This document shows positions 1 to 5,768 of a stretch of DNA of 6,859 bases, piece by piece. Each line of letters begins with the position of its first letter. The stretch's first letter is position 1. The position numbers were made by a program, and so were the translations under genes. The notes beneath the pieces were generated by a model. That model saw only the letters and a program-made list of their open reading frames with translations, did not search any database and had not been told where the DNA came from. The stretch comes from Chromatiales bacterium (GTDB lineage: Bacteria > Pseudomonadota > Gammaproteobacteria > CAMYNG01): the NCBI GenBank assembly GCA_027021685.1, contig JALUTW010000404.1:1-6859 (forward strand), written 5' to 3'.

Positions 1-16
1 GGGACAGTGCATGGTA

Positions 17-111
17 CTAGGTGCTGGGTGCTGGGGGCTGGGGGCTGGGGGCTGGGGCCGGGAGGACCGGGTGCCGGGCACGACCCCAGCCGCCAGCAGC
101 CAGTCCCCAGC
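17..111. repeat. Heptad-repeat inverted element (CTGGGGG type)
   Basis: The left arm (17-58) is six tandem 7-bp units: CTAGGTG, then CTGGGTG, three copies of CTGGGGG, and CTGGGGC. The right arm (84-111) is four degenerate units on the other strand (CCCCAGC, CGCCAGC, AGCCAGT, CCCCAGC). The arms can pair at 23 of 27 positions (left 31-57 with right 84-110). The loop carries its own small hairpin, GTGC-CGG-GCAC at 71-81. The right arm ends 7 nt from the glyA stop codon. The left arm has five G-runs of three or more separated by 2-4 nt, which fits the G-quadruplex pattern on the plus strand, the template strand for glyA. It could act as the 3' end signal of glyA, since no U-tract terminator is visible here. 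The repeat structure is seen directly; mobility and function are inferred. Confidence 0.85.
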
Positions 112-117
112 GGCCAC

Positions 118-1371
118 TTATTTGTAAACGGGAAACCGCCTGCACAGGTCGATCACCTTTTCGCGCACGTTCTCGATCACGGACTCGTCGCCCAGGTTGT
201 CGATGACATCGCAGATCCAGCCCGCCAGCTCGCGCGCCTCGGCCTCGCCCAGCCCGCGGGTGGTCATGGCCGGGGTGCCGATGCGGATGCCGCTGGTGAC
301 GAAGGGCGACTGGGGATCGTTGGGCACCGCGTTCTTGTTCACGGTGATGTGGGCCCGGCCCAGGGCGGCATCCACGTCCTTGCCGGTGAGCCCCTGGGCG
401 ATGAAGTCCACCAGGAACAGGTGGTTGTCGGTGCCGCCGGAGACCACCTTGTAGCCCCGCGACTGAATCACCTCCGCCATGGCCCGGGCGTTGGCCACCA
501 CCTGCTTCTGGTAGTCCCGGAACGACGGCTCCAGGGCCTCCTTGAAGGCCACTGCCTTGGCGGCGATGACGTGCATGAGCGGGCCGCCCTGGGTGCCCGG
601 AAACACCATGGAGTTGAGCTTCTTCTCGATCTCCGGGTTGGCCCGGGCCAGGATGAGCCCGCCGCGGGGACCGCGCAGGGTCTTGTGCGTGGTGGAAGTG
701 GTCACGTCGGCCACGGGAACGGGATTGGGATAGAGGCCGGCCGCCACCAGTCCCGCCACATGGGCCATGTCCACCACCAGGTAGGCCCCCACCTCGTCGG
801 CAATGGCACGGAAACGCTCCCAGTCCATGATGCGCGAATAGGCGGAAAACCCGGCGATGATCATCTTCGGCCGGTGCTCGCGGGCCAGTGCCGCCACCTG
901 GTCGTAGTCCACCTCGCCGGTGGCCTCGTCGAGGCCGTACTGCACGGCGTTGAAGATCCTGCCGGAGAAGTTCACCCGGGCCCCGTGGGTCAGGTGGCCG
1001 CCATGGGCCAGGCTCATGCCGAGGATGGTGTCCCCCGGCTGCAACAGGGCCAGATAGACGGCGGCGTTGGCCTGGGAACCGGAGTGGGGCTGAACGTTGG
1101 CGTAGTCGGCATCGAACAGCTCCCTGGCCCGGTCGATGGCGAGCTGCTCGGCGATGTCCACGTACTCGCAGCCGCCGTAGTAGCGCCTGCCCGGGTAGCC
1201 TTCGGCATACTTGTTGGTCAGGACCGAACCCTGGGCCTCCATGACGCGGGGACTGGTGTAGTTCTCCGAGGCGATGAGCTCGATGTGCTCCTCCTGCCGC
1301 CGCTGCTCGCCGGCGATGGCCTCCCACAGCGCCTCGTCGTAGCCCTCGATCTTCATGTTCCGGTCAAACAT
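118..1371 (-). CDS. glyA: Serine hydroxymethyltransferase
   Basis: This PLP enzyme interconverts serine plus tetrahydrofolate with glycine plus 5,10-methylene-tetrahydrofolate in the cytoplasm, supplying one-carbon units for purines, thymidylate and methionine. The 417-aa product equals E. coli GlyA in length and aligns almost without gaps. Visible family signatures are IELIASENYTS (30-40), YAEGYPGRRYYGG (55-67), DMAHVAGL (201-208), the PLP motif TTSTTHKTLRGPRGG with Schiff-base lysine K230, VFPGTQGGP (256-264), and SGIRIGTPAMTTRG with the substrate-carboxylate arginine R363. The protein ends in FPVYK, as expected for a complete C-terminus. The ATG start has GGGAG (1378-1382) 6 nt upstream and matches the N-terminus of homologues. 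A terminator at 1530-1557 separates it from the gene upstream, so its promoter should lie in 1372-1529, where I see only weak -10 candidates. In many proteobacteria nrdR and ribD follow glyA; the window ends too early to tell. Confidence 0.98.
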   Translation of the reverse strand: MFDRNMKIEGYDEALWEAIAGEQRRQEEHIELIASENYTSPRVMEAQGSVLTNKYAEGYPGRRYYGGCEYVDIAEQLAIDRARELFDADYANVQPHSGSQANAAVYLALLQPGDTILGMSLAHGGHLTHGARVNFSGRIFNAVQYGLDEATGEVDYDQVAALAREHRPKMIIAGFSAYSRIMDWERFRAIADEVGAYLVVDMAHVAGLVAAGLYPNPVPVADVTTSTTHKTLRGPRGGLILARANPEIEKKLNSMVFPGTQGGPLMHVIAAKAVAFKEALEPSFRDYQKQVVANARAMAEVIQSRGYKVVSGGTDNHLFLVDFIAQGLTGKDVDAALGRAHITVNKNAVPNDPQSPFVTSGIRIGTPAMTTRGLGEAEARELAGWICDVIDNLGDESVIENVREKVIDLCRRFPVYK

Positions 1372-1529
1372 CCACCGCTCCCGTGAGAAATAATCCGTTC
1401 GTCTTCAACATGTTACGCAATCCCCGACGACCCGCGAGGGGTCGCGGCGAAGCGGTAAAGCTTACCCGATCCGGGCGGGGCTTGCACAAGCACCGCCGGC
1501 TGGGGTAGCGTCGCTCCCGGACCCGCGGC
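1372..1529 (-). promoter_or_regulatory. glyA leader and presumed promoter region
   Basis: No gene is seen here. The stretch lies between the upstream terminator and the glyA start and must hold the glyA promoter. It contains several small dyads: CGACCC/GGGTCG (1428-1433 with 1439-1444), GGTAA-AGC-TTACC (1454-1466, with a central AAGCTT), GCTTG-CA-CAAGC (1480-1491), and the 8-bp palindrome AACATGTT (1407-1414). On the minus strand GATTAT (1395-1390) is a poor -10 with TTGCGT (1420-1415) 19 nt upstream. I do not recognise a glycine riboswitch or a known regulator site. The presence of a promoter is inferred from position. Confidence 0.45.
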
Positions 1530-1557
1530 AAAAAAAAGCCCCGGTGGAAACCGGGGC
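1530..1557 (-). terminator. Rho-independent terminator after the exported-protein gene
   Basis: Read on the minus strand, GCCCCGGT pairs perfectly with ACCGGGGC across a TTCC loop (8-bp stem, 1538-1557) and is followed at once by eight T residues (1537-1530). This is a canonical intrinsic terminator. It ends leftward transcription of the channel/exported-protein pair about 175 nt past the stop at 1732 and isolates glyA from it. Confidence 0.93.
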
Positions 1558-1645
1558 CAATTACCAGTCGCAATGCGGGATGAAAACGTGGTGTACCACC
1601 ACTCCCCAACCCGCCACGGGTCCCGGTGGGGAAACCCGCCGCGGG

Positions 1646-1681
1646 ATCCACCGGCCGCCCCGGCGGGGCGGCCGGATGGAT
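1646..1681 (-). other. Large GC hairpin in the 3' untranslated region
   Basis: CCGGCCGCCCC (1651-1661) pairs perfectly with GGGGCGGCCGG (1665-1675) around a 3-nt loop. The stem continues as ATCCA (1646-1650) with TGGAT (1677-1681) past one bulged A, about 16 bp in all. No T-tract follows, so it is not a standard terminator. Smaller dyads follow toward the terminator, for example ACCCG-CCA-CGGGT at 1610-1622 and GTGGT-GT-ACCAC near 1589-1600. The interval 1558-1731 contains no gene and looks like a highly structured 3' end that may protect the mRNA. The pairing is seen; the role is inferred. Confidence 0.7.
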
Positions 1682-1731
1682 TCCTCAGGCCGCCCGGCGA
1701 CGCCCGCCGGATGGCCGAATCCCCCTCCGCC

Positions 1732-2655
1732 TCAGTCCTCGCCTTCCTCGCCACCGGCGGCGGCGGTCAGCGCCTCCTCGATGGCGCTGGGCGCGCACAT
1801 GATGGACGCAAAGCTGTTGCTGCCCATCATGGACAGGTCCGGGAAGCTGATGGCGATGCGGAACTCCGCCGGCAATGCCACCACCTTGCCGCCGTTGACC
1901 ACCATCTCATAGGGCAGGTGGGGCGTGGACTTCACCGGCTTGAAGTCGATGCGGCTCATGATGTACTCGTCGCCGCTGCACTCGGGCACATCCTCGCCCT
2001 GACCGCTCAAGTGCACTCCGAACACCGCCTGCTCCTTGCCCGGAATGTCGATGCGGTAGACCTTGGATGCCCCGCCGGCCTTCTTCGCCAGGCCCGTCTC
2101 CACCGCCTCCACGGCGGCCGCGAAGCCGGGATGCTCGGCCAGCTCCAGGCGGTCGTCGAAGTAGGGCATCATGAACTTGTAGTGATACTTGCGCAGTTCC
2201 TCCGCCGTGAGGCCGTCCTCGGAGCCGAACTCACCCTGGCTGCCCAGGGCCTTCTCCAGGGCGGCACGCACGTCGGAGAGATCCCCCTGCATGCGGTAGG
2301 CATGTGCCATGTACACGGGATTGGTGTAGGCCACCTGGACCCCGTCCTTGGCCTGGGTGACGCCGATGCGGACCGCGGCGCCGAAACCACCGTACTCCGT
2401 GGCCGCCGCGTGCTTCCTGAGCGCGTCGCTGGTGGCGGCGATGATGGCGGTGCCGGAATAGGGTGTGTACTCGCCCACCACCTCGAAGCCGCCGCCGGCG
2501 AGCTTCTGCTTCACCGCCGCCACCGCCGAGGCCAGGTCGGCACCGGCGTCGGCGCCGCGGATGAAGGGCTTGTGGCGCTGTTCGGCAGCGGCCGGAACCG
2601 CCACCACCATCGCCAGCACGGCAAGGCCGGCCGCAAAACGCTTGAACCAGTTCAT
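1732..2655 (-). CDS. Exported protein of unknown function
   Basis: I do not firmly recognise this 307-aa protein. Residues 1-24 form a Sec signal peptide: basic MNWFKR, a hydrophobic run, and AAA before E25. The mature protein should be periplasmic or surface-associated, with no other membrane segment. Residues about 40-125 look like a small alpha/beta domain (helix AVAAVKQKL, then GFEVVGEY and GTAIIAAT) with a faint resemblance to DUF302. A second region ends in SFPDLSMMGSN and SIMCAPSAIEEAL. It has only two cysteines, C226 and C287, which could form a disulfide. The tail is acidic (GGEEGED). The ATG start is supported by GGAGG (2661-2665) 5 nt upstream. It lies 77 nt after the stop of the FadL-type gene on the same strand, with the terminator only after it, so the two are probably co-transcribed and a role linked to that channel is plausible. 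Real gene: high confidence. Function: unknown. Confidence 0.9.
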   Translation of the reverse strand: MNWFKRFAAGLAVLAMVVAVPAAAEQRHKPFIRGADAGADLASAVAAVKQKLAGGGFEVVGEYTPYSGTAIIAATSDALRKHAAATEYGGFGAAVRIGVTQAKDGVQVAYTNPVYMAHAYRMQGDLSDVRAALEKALGSQGEFGSEDGLTAEELRKYHYKFMMPYFDDRLELAEHPGFAAAVEAVETGLAKKAGGASKVYRIDIPGKEQAVFGVHLSGQGEDVPECSGDEYIMSRIDFKPVKSTPHLPYEMVVNGGKVVALPAEFRIAISFPDLSMMGSNSFASIMCAPSAIEEALTAAAGGEEGED

Positions 2656-2694
2656 GTAAACCTCCGGAAGTCGAACTCAGGTTGCCGAAGGAAG

Positions 2695-2719
2695 GGGCGG
2701 GGCCTGTACGGCCCCGCCC
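2695..2719 (-). other. Intercistronic hairpin between channel and exported-protein genes
   Basis: GGGCGGGGCC (2695-2704) pairs perfectly with GGCCCCGCCC (2710-2719) around the loop TGTAC. On the minus strand the hairpin begins 14 nt after the channel gene's stop codon. It is followed by a C/T-mixed stretch, not a clean T-run, so it is at best a leaky terminator. It more likely stabilises the upstream message or attenuates expression of the downstream gene. Confidence 0.7.
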
Positions 2720-2733
2720 GCCATCCTGCTGAC

Positions 2734-4116
2734 TCAGAACTTCCAGGAGTAGCTCAGCTCGAGCTCGATCTGATCCATCTCCAGCGTGATCTTCTGGCTG
2801 GGATTGAGCGGGTTCTGGCCACTCACCTCCACGGTGGGCGCATACAGGGCGGAGAAGCTCAGCGCATTGTTCGGGCCCATCTCCTTGGTGAACCCGAAGG
2901 TGATGTGCTCCTCCATCACGCCCGGCGCCAGGATGTTGAACAGGACCTCGGACTCGGGGATGGGCTGGCTGCCGGTGGAGAAGCCCACGCGCCAGGTCCA
3001 GCCGGGCTGGCCCTGCCACTGGTAGCCCAGCTTGTAGACCGTCATGTCGTCCCAGCCGAAGCCCGGACCATTGGACCCGCCAAGGCACTGCTCCACGTCA
3101 CCCGTGCCGTTGCCACAGTTGTTCAGGGCCGGGAACATGGGATTGCTCACCGACTTGACATCGGTGTAGTTGATGCGCTGGATGTCGAACGCGAGAACGC
3201 TGTTCGGGGTGACCTTGTAGGCCAGGCCGATGGTCCAGGTGGATGGAATGTCGAAGTCACCCCCCTCGGCGAACAGGCCCTTGTACTTGTCGAACTCGCT
3301 CATGGACATCTTGGTCTGGTACGAGGCCGCCAGGGTCAGGCCCGGGGAGACCTCGCCCTGGATGCCGAACTTGGCACCGAAACCGGTGGAGGTGTCCCTG
3401 CCCTTGTCCGAGACATTGGCGCCGTACTTGGAAGCACCGGCAAAGGTCCCCAGGCCCTTGGCCTCGAACTGCTGGTAGGCCGCGATGAGGCTGGCGCCCC
3501 AGGAAGCCGTGGGCGAGAACTTGCGCGAATAGGTGGCGGCGACAAAGAGCTGGGCCAGATCCACGCCCGCCGTGCCGGCGCCGAACGTGCCGGGGGTCGT
3601 CGTCAGGTTACCGGGGGCCGGGAAGGCCGAACCATCGTCGTGCTGGGCCTGGCCACCGTTGTACTCGGTGTTCATGCCCCCGTTGCCGTAGACGGTGACG
3701 CCGAAGCTGCTCTGGGCGTCGAGCATCTTGTTGTAGCCGAAGTGCGGGATGAGGAAATACTCGTTGTCGCTCTCGATGGACTGATTGCCGGTATTGCCTC
3801 CGATGGTAAACGGGCACCCGGTCCCCGGGCACGGCGTACCGTCCGCCGGAGCGGTAGCGGGTCCCGCCGTGTACTTGCGCCGCGGGCTGAACAGGGCCGC
3901 CCCCAGGTCGGCACCGCCGCCCACGAACACCATGCCTGCGGGATTGGTGGCCGCGGCGATGGTGCCCTGCGGCAGTGCAGCACCGGCGCCCGCCAGGCCC
4001 TTGTTCTGGGTCCCGTAACCGTGTGCGAAATAGCCGTTGGTGGCCAGTGCCGCCGCAGGTGCCGCCAGCGCCGCCGCCACGGCCAGACCGGTAAGCCGCT
4101 TGGTGTATTGCTTCAT
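2734..4116 (-). CDS. OmpP1/FadL/TodX-family outer-membrane channel 1
   Basis: This 460-aa outer-membrane beta-barrel belongs to the family that passes hydrophobic molecules (long-chain fatty acids, alkanes, aromatics) across the outer membrane. The signal peptide is residues 1-25 (MKQYTKR, an Ala-rich core, ALA before T26). The hatch region follows, with NKGLAGAG (38-45) and the family NPA motif as NPAG (58-61). Alternating barrel strands fill the rest and the chain ends in YSWKF with a terminal Phe, the usual barrel-assembly signal. WDDMTVYKLGYQW (355-367) is a late-barrel family motif. It carries IPESEVLFNILAPG (386-399) in place of the PDxDR motif of channel 2, so it belongs to a different subgroup. 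Four cysteines lie in two predicted loops (C96/C101 and C334/C344). GAGGAG (4125-4130) lies 8 nt before the ATG. It is first in a probable two-gene unit and divergent from channel 2. The substrate cannot be read from sequence. Confidence 0.95.
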   Translation of the reverse strand: MKQYTKRLTGLAVAAALAAPAAALATNGYFAHGYGTQNKGLAGAGAALPQGTIAAATNPAGMVFVGGGADLGAALFSPRRKYTAGPATAPADGTPCPGTGCPFTIGGNTGNQSIESDNEYFLIPHFGYNKMLDAQSSFGVTVYGNGGMNTEYNGGQAQHDDGSAFPAPGNLTTTPGTFGAGTAGVDLAQLFVAATYSRKFSPTASWGASLIAAYQQFEAKGLGTFAGASKYGANVSDKGRDTSTGFGAKFGIQGEVSPGLTLAASYQTKMSMSEFDKYKGLFAEGGDFDIPSTWTIGLAYKVTPNSVLAFDIQRINYTDVKSVSNPMFPALNNCGNGTGDVEQCLGGSNGPGFGWDDMTVYKLGYQWQGQPGWTWRVGFSTGSQPIPESEVLFNILAPGVMEEHITFGFTKEMGPNNALSFSALYAPTVEVSGQNPLNPSQKITLEMDQIELELSYSWKF

Positions 4117-4170
4117 CTGTCTTACTCCTCGCCTGGGTTATTTCAAAGCGAAACAGAGGTGTTGTATTTT

Positions 4171-4198
4171 TGTTGCATGCTGTTGTTTTTATGCAACA
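4171..4198. promoter_or_regulatory. Candidate operator upstream of channel 1
   Basis: TGTTGCAT (4171-4178) and ATGCAACA (4191-4198) are perfect 8-bp inverted arms with a 12-bp gap, 20 bp centre to centre, two helical turns. Partial copies flank it: TGTTG at 4160 and 4181, CAACA at 4217. It lies 55-82 bp before the channel 1 start, where a dimeric regulator could act. It does not match the E. coli FadR or PsrA consensus as I know them. The dyad is seen; operator function is inferred. Confidence 0.5.
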
Positions 4199-4261
4199 CG
4201 CGCATGATGCACGACGCAACAGATAGTGGCGGACCAATCCAGCCATTGTCAAGCAATTTGT

Positions 4262-4289
4262 GACTGATCTCATGAATCTGGAATCAGTC
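4262..4289. promoter_or_regulatory. Second inverted repeat in the divergent region
   Basis: GACTGAT (4262-4268) and ATCAGTC (4283-4289) are perfect 7-bp inverted arms, 21 bp centre to centre, with TCATGA (4270-4275) inside. It lies just upstream of the TTGACA hexamer on the minus strand. Its spacing resembles that of the other dyad but the sequence differs, so a second regulator is possible. It could also be chance. Confidence 0.4.
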
Positions 4290-4400
4290 TCGCCCAATGA
4301 TGCAGCCCGGACCCCGCCCGTCACCCCGGATACATTCCATCCCCGGCGGCGTACGGCAGTAACCTCGCCGGGCCCCGGCCCGGCATTGCGGTCCACGATT

Positions 4401-4429
4401 TCGATTCCCGGCAGGGATTGTGCTTTAAT
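4401..4429 (+). promoter_or_regulatory. Extended -10 promoter for channel 2
   Basis: TTTAAT (4424-4429) differs from TATAAT at one base and is preceded directly by TGC (4421-4423), giving the extended -10 form TGn. The -35 position with a 17-nt spacer is TCGATT (4401-4406), matching TTGACA at three of six. Transcription would start near 4436, giving an untranslated leader of about 55 nt before the ATG at 4490. Confidence 0.6.
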
Positions 4430-4476
4430 CCGCTGAAGTCACACCGCCCGGTGCGGCGGCCAACAACAAACAAACA

Positions 4477-4482
4477 GGGGAG
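4477..4482 (+). promoter_or_regulatory. Ribosome binding site that sets the channel 2 start
   Basis: GGGGAG lies 7 nt before the ATG at 4490. This start yields a clean signal peptide. The frame is open upstream to a TTG at 4418, but that codon overlaps the promoter -10 region and would add 24 non-hydrophobic residues ahead of the signal peptide. Confidence 0.85.
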
Positions 4483-4489
4483 AACAGCC

Positions 4490-5677
4490 ATGCCGAACCT
4501 GAAACCGTTTGCGCAGTGCGGCCTCGCCGCGGTCACCGCCGCCATCCTGGCCGGCCCGGTCCAGGCCTCCGGCTTCCGGGTACCCGAGATTTCCGCCGCC
4601 GGCCTGGGCACCTCCAACGCCCTGGTGGCCAACACCACGGAGCCGGGCGCCCTGCCCTACAACCCGGCGGCCATGAGCTTCCACCAGGGCAACCAGCTCG
4701 TCGCCGGCGTGACCCTCATCCAGCCGGACATGAGCGTCACCATCGGCGGGACCAAGACCGACACCGTGGGCAAGGACACCTTCGTGGTGCCCAATGCCTA
4801 CTTCATGGGCGACCTGAAAAACGGCTGGTCCTGGGGCCTGTCCATCAACGCGCCCTTCGGCCTGGAAACACGCTGGCCCGCAGGCACCTTCACCGTCCTG
4901 GGCAGCAATGCACCCGAGTTGAGCCGCATCGAGATGCTCAACTTCAATCCCAATGTGTCGAAGAAAATCGGCCGCAACACCAGCGTTGCCTTCGGTCTCG
5001 ATTTCTACCAGGTCCGTGAAGTGGCGCTGAATACGCTGGGCACCGCCATCGGCGGCTCCGGCGAGGGCGTGGGCTTCAACCTCGCCGTCATGCACTCTGC
5101 CGGGCCCTGGACCTTCGGCGGCTCGTACCGCTCTTCCGTGACGGCGGACATCGACGGCAACGCGGGAGCATCCCCGGCGTCCACCTCGGTGGAATTCCCC
5201 GCCCTGATCCAGGTGGGCGCGGCCTACCGGTTCAACGACGACGTCCAGGTGGAGTTCGACATCGACTGGACCGGCTGGAGCAGCTTTGACAAGACCGAAA
5301 TCGACATCGCGCTGGCATCCAATGTCACCAGCACCAACAACTGGGACGACAGCACGGCCTACCGGCTGGGGCTCACCTGGCGGGTCAGCGACCGGACCCA
5401 GCTCCGGTTCGGCTACTCGTACGATGAGACGCCCCAGCCCGACGAATGGTTCTCGGCCCGTGTCCCCGACAACGACCGCCAGCTCTTCAGCGTGGGCATC
5501 AGGCAGGACATGGGCGGCTGGGCCATCGAGGCGGGCTACATGTACGTGACGGTGGACGACAGGACGATCAACTCCACGAAATTGCCTGCGCCCGAGCCCA
5601 ACGGTTCTCTGGCCTACAACGGCAAGTATGAATCCAGCGTCAACCTGCTGGCCATCGGCATCACCAAGCGCTTCTGA
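4490..5677 (+). CDS. OmpP1/FadL-family outer-membrane channel 2 (FadL-like)
   Basis: This 395-aa outer-membrane barrel likely imports long-chain fatty acids or similar hydrophobic compounds. Residues 1-26 form a signal peptide (MPNLKPF, hydrophobic core, VQA before S27). The mature N-terminus SGFRVPEISAAGLGTSNA resembles that of E. coli FadL (AGFQLNEFSSSGLGRAYSG), and the hatch motif NPA is at 58-60. Near the C-terminus, NWDDSTAYRLGLTW (284-297), FGYSYDETPQP (307-317) and PDNDRQLFSVG (326-336) correspond to the E. coli FadL stretch with TFRTGIAFDDSPVP and PDQDRFWLSAG. It ends in ITKRF with a terminal Phe. It is somewhat shorter than E. coli FadL. The only cysteine, C10, is in the signal peptide and has no lipobox. 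It has its own promoter and terminator, so it is probably monocistronic. The family is certain; use of fatty acids as substrate is inferred. The symbol fadL would be reasonable but paralogy makes it uncertain. Confidence 0.95.
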   Translation: MPNLKPFAQCGLAAVTAAILAGPVQASGFRVPEISAAGLGTSNALVANTTEPGALPYNPAAMSFHQGNQLVAGVTLIQPDMSVTIGGTKTDTVGKDTFVVPNAYFMGDLKNGWSWGLSINAPFGLETRWPAGTFTVLGSNAPELSRIEMLNFNPNVSKKIGRNTSVAFGLDFYQVREVALNTLGTAIGGSGEGVGFNLAVMHSAGPWTFGGSYRSSVTADIDGNAGASPASTSVEFPALIQVGAAYRFNDDVQVEFDIDWTGWSSFDKTEIDIALASNVTSTNNWDDSTAYRLGLTWRVSDRTQLRFGYSYDETPQPDEWFSARVPDNDRQLFSVGIRQDMGGWAIEAGYMYVTVDDRTINSTKLPAPEPNGSLAYNGKYESSVNLLAIGITKRF

Positions 5678-5686
5678 CGGCACGGG

Positions 5687-5704
5687 TCTGCACCCCAGTG
5701 CAGA
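5687..5704 (+). other. Small hairpin ahead of the terminator
   Basis: TCTGCAC (5687-5693) pairs perfectly with GTGCAGA (5698-5704) around CCCA. It abuts the main terminator stem, sharing A5704, so the two are alternative or stacked structures. It may help trim or protect the channel 2 message. Confidence 0.5.
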
Positions 5705-5733
5705 ACGCCCCGGCCACGCCGGGGCGTTTTTTT
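5704..5733 (+). terminator. Rho-independent terminator of channel 2
   Basis: AACGCCCCGGC (5704-5714) pairs perfectly with GCCGGGGCGTT (5718-5728) around a 3-nt loop and runs into seven T residues (5727-5733). It is a textbook intrinsic terminator 27 nt past the stop codon, acting rightward only. Confidence 0.97.
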
Positions 5734-5768
5734 CTCGCGGGTGGTCGGCAGGTTGCCGGCGGGCACAA

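Larger units (their letters stand above)
4117..4489. promoter_or_regulatory. Divergent control region between the two channel genes
   Basis: No gene is seen in these 373 bp. The half nearest channel 1 (about 4131-4290) is markedly more AT-rich than the rest of the window and holds two inverted repeats. The half nearest channel 2 is GC-rich with overlapping small hairpins (CCCGGCG 4342-4348 with CGCCGGG 4366-4372; GCCGGG/CCCGGC at 4368-4385) and ends with the rightward promoter. For the leftward gene a perfect TTGACA is present on the minus strand at 4252-4247, but no good -10 lies 16-18 nt downstream, so that promoter is uncertain. Confidence 0.7.

Noticed and set aside
7..1386. A 459-codon plus-strand frame opposite glyA
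   Set aside because: It is a shadow of an unmistakable glyA and begins inside the heptad repeat; its low-complexity start is the repeat itself.
1372..1529. Glycine riboswitch upstream of glyA
   Set aside because: The leader has small dyads, but I could not find the paired aptamer layout or conserved glycine-riboswitch core.
2231..3088. A 285-codon minus-strand frame bridging the two leftward genes
   Set aside because: It overlaps both real genes out of frame, with Arg/Gly-rich shadow composition.
1573..4263. An 896-codon open frame on the plus strand
   Set aside because: It runs antisense across both minus-strand genes and the 3' region, is rich in Gly, Arg, His and Leu typical of GC-rich shadow frames, and has no family motif or matching ribosome site. 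The minus-strand genes have clear motifs.
4418..4489. Upstream in-frame TTG start for channel 2
   Set aside because: It overlaps the likely -10 promoter, lacks a good ribosome site and would bury the signal peptide.
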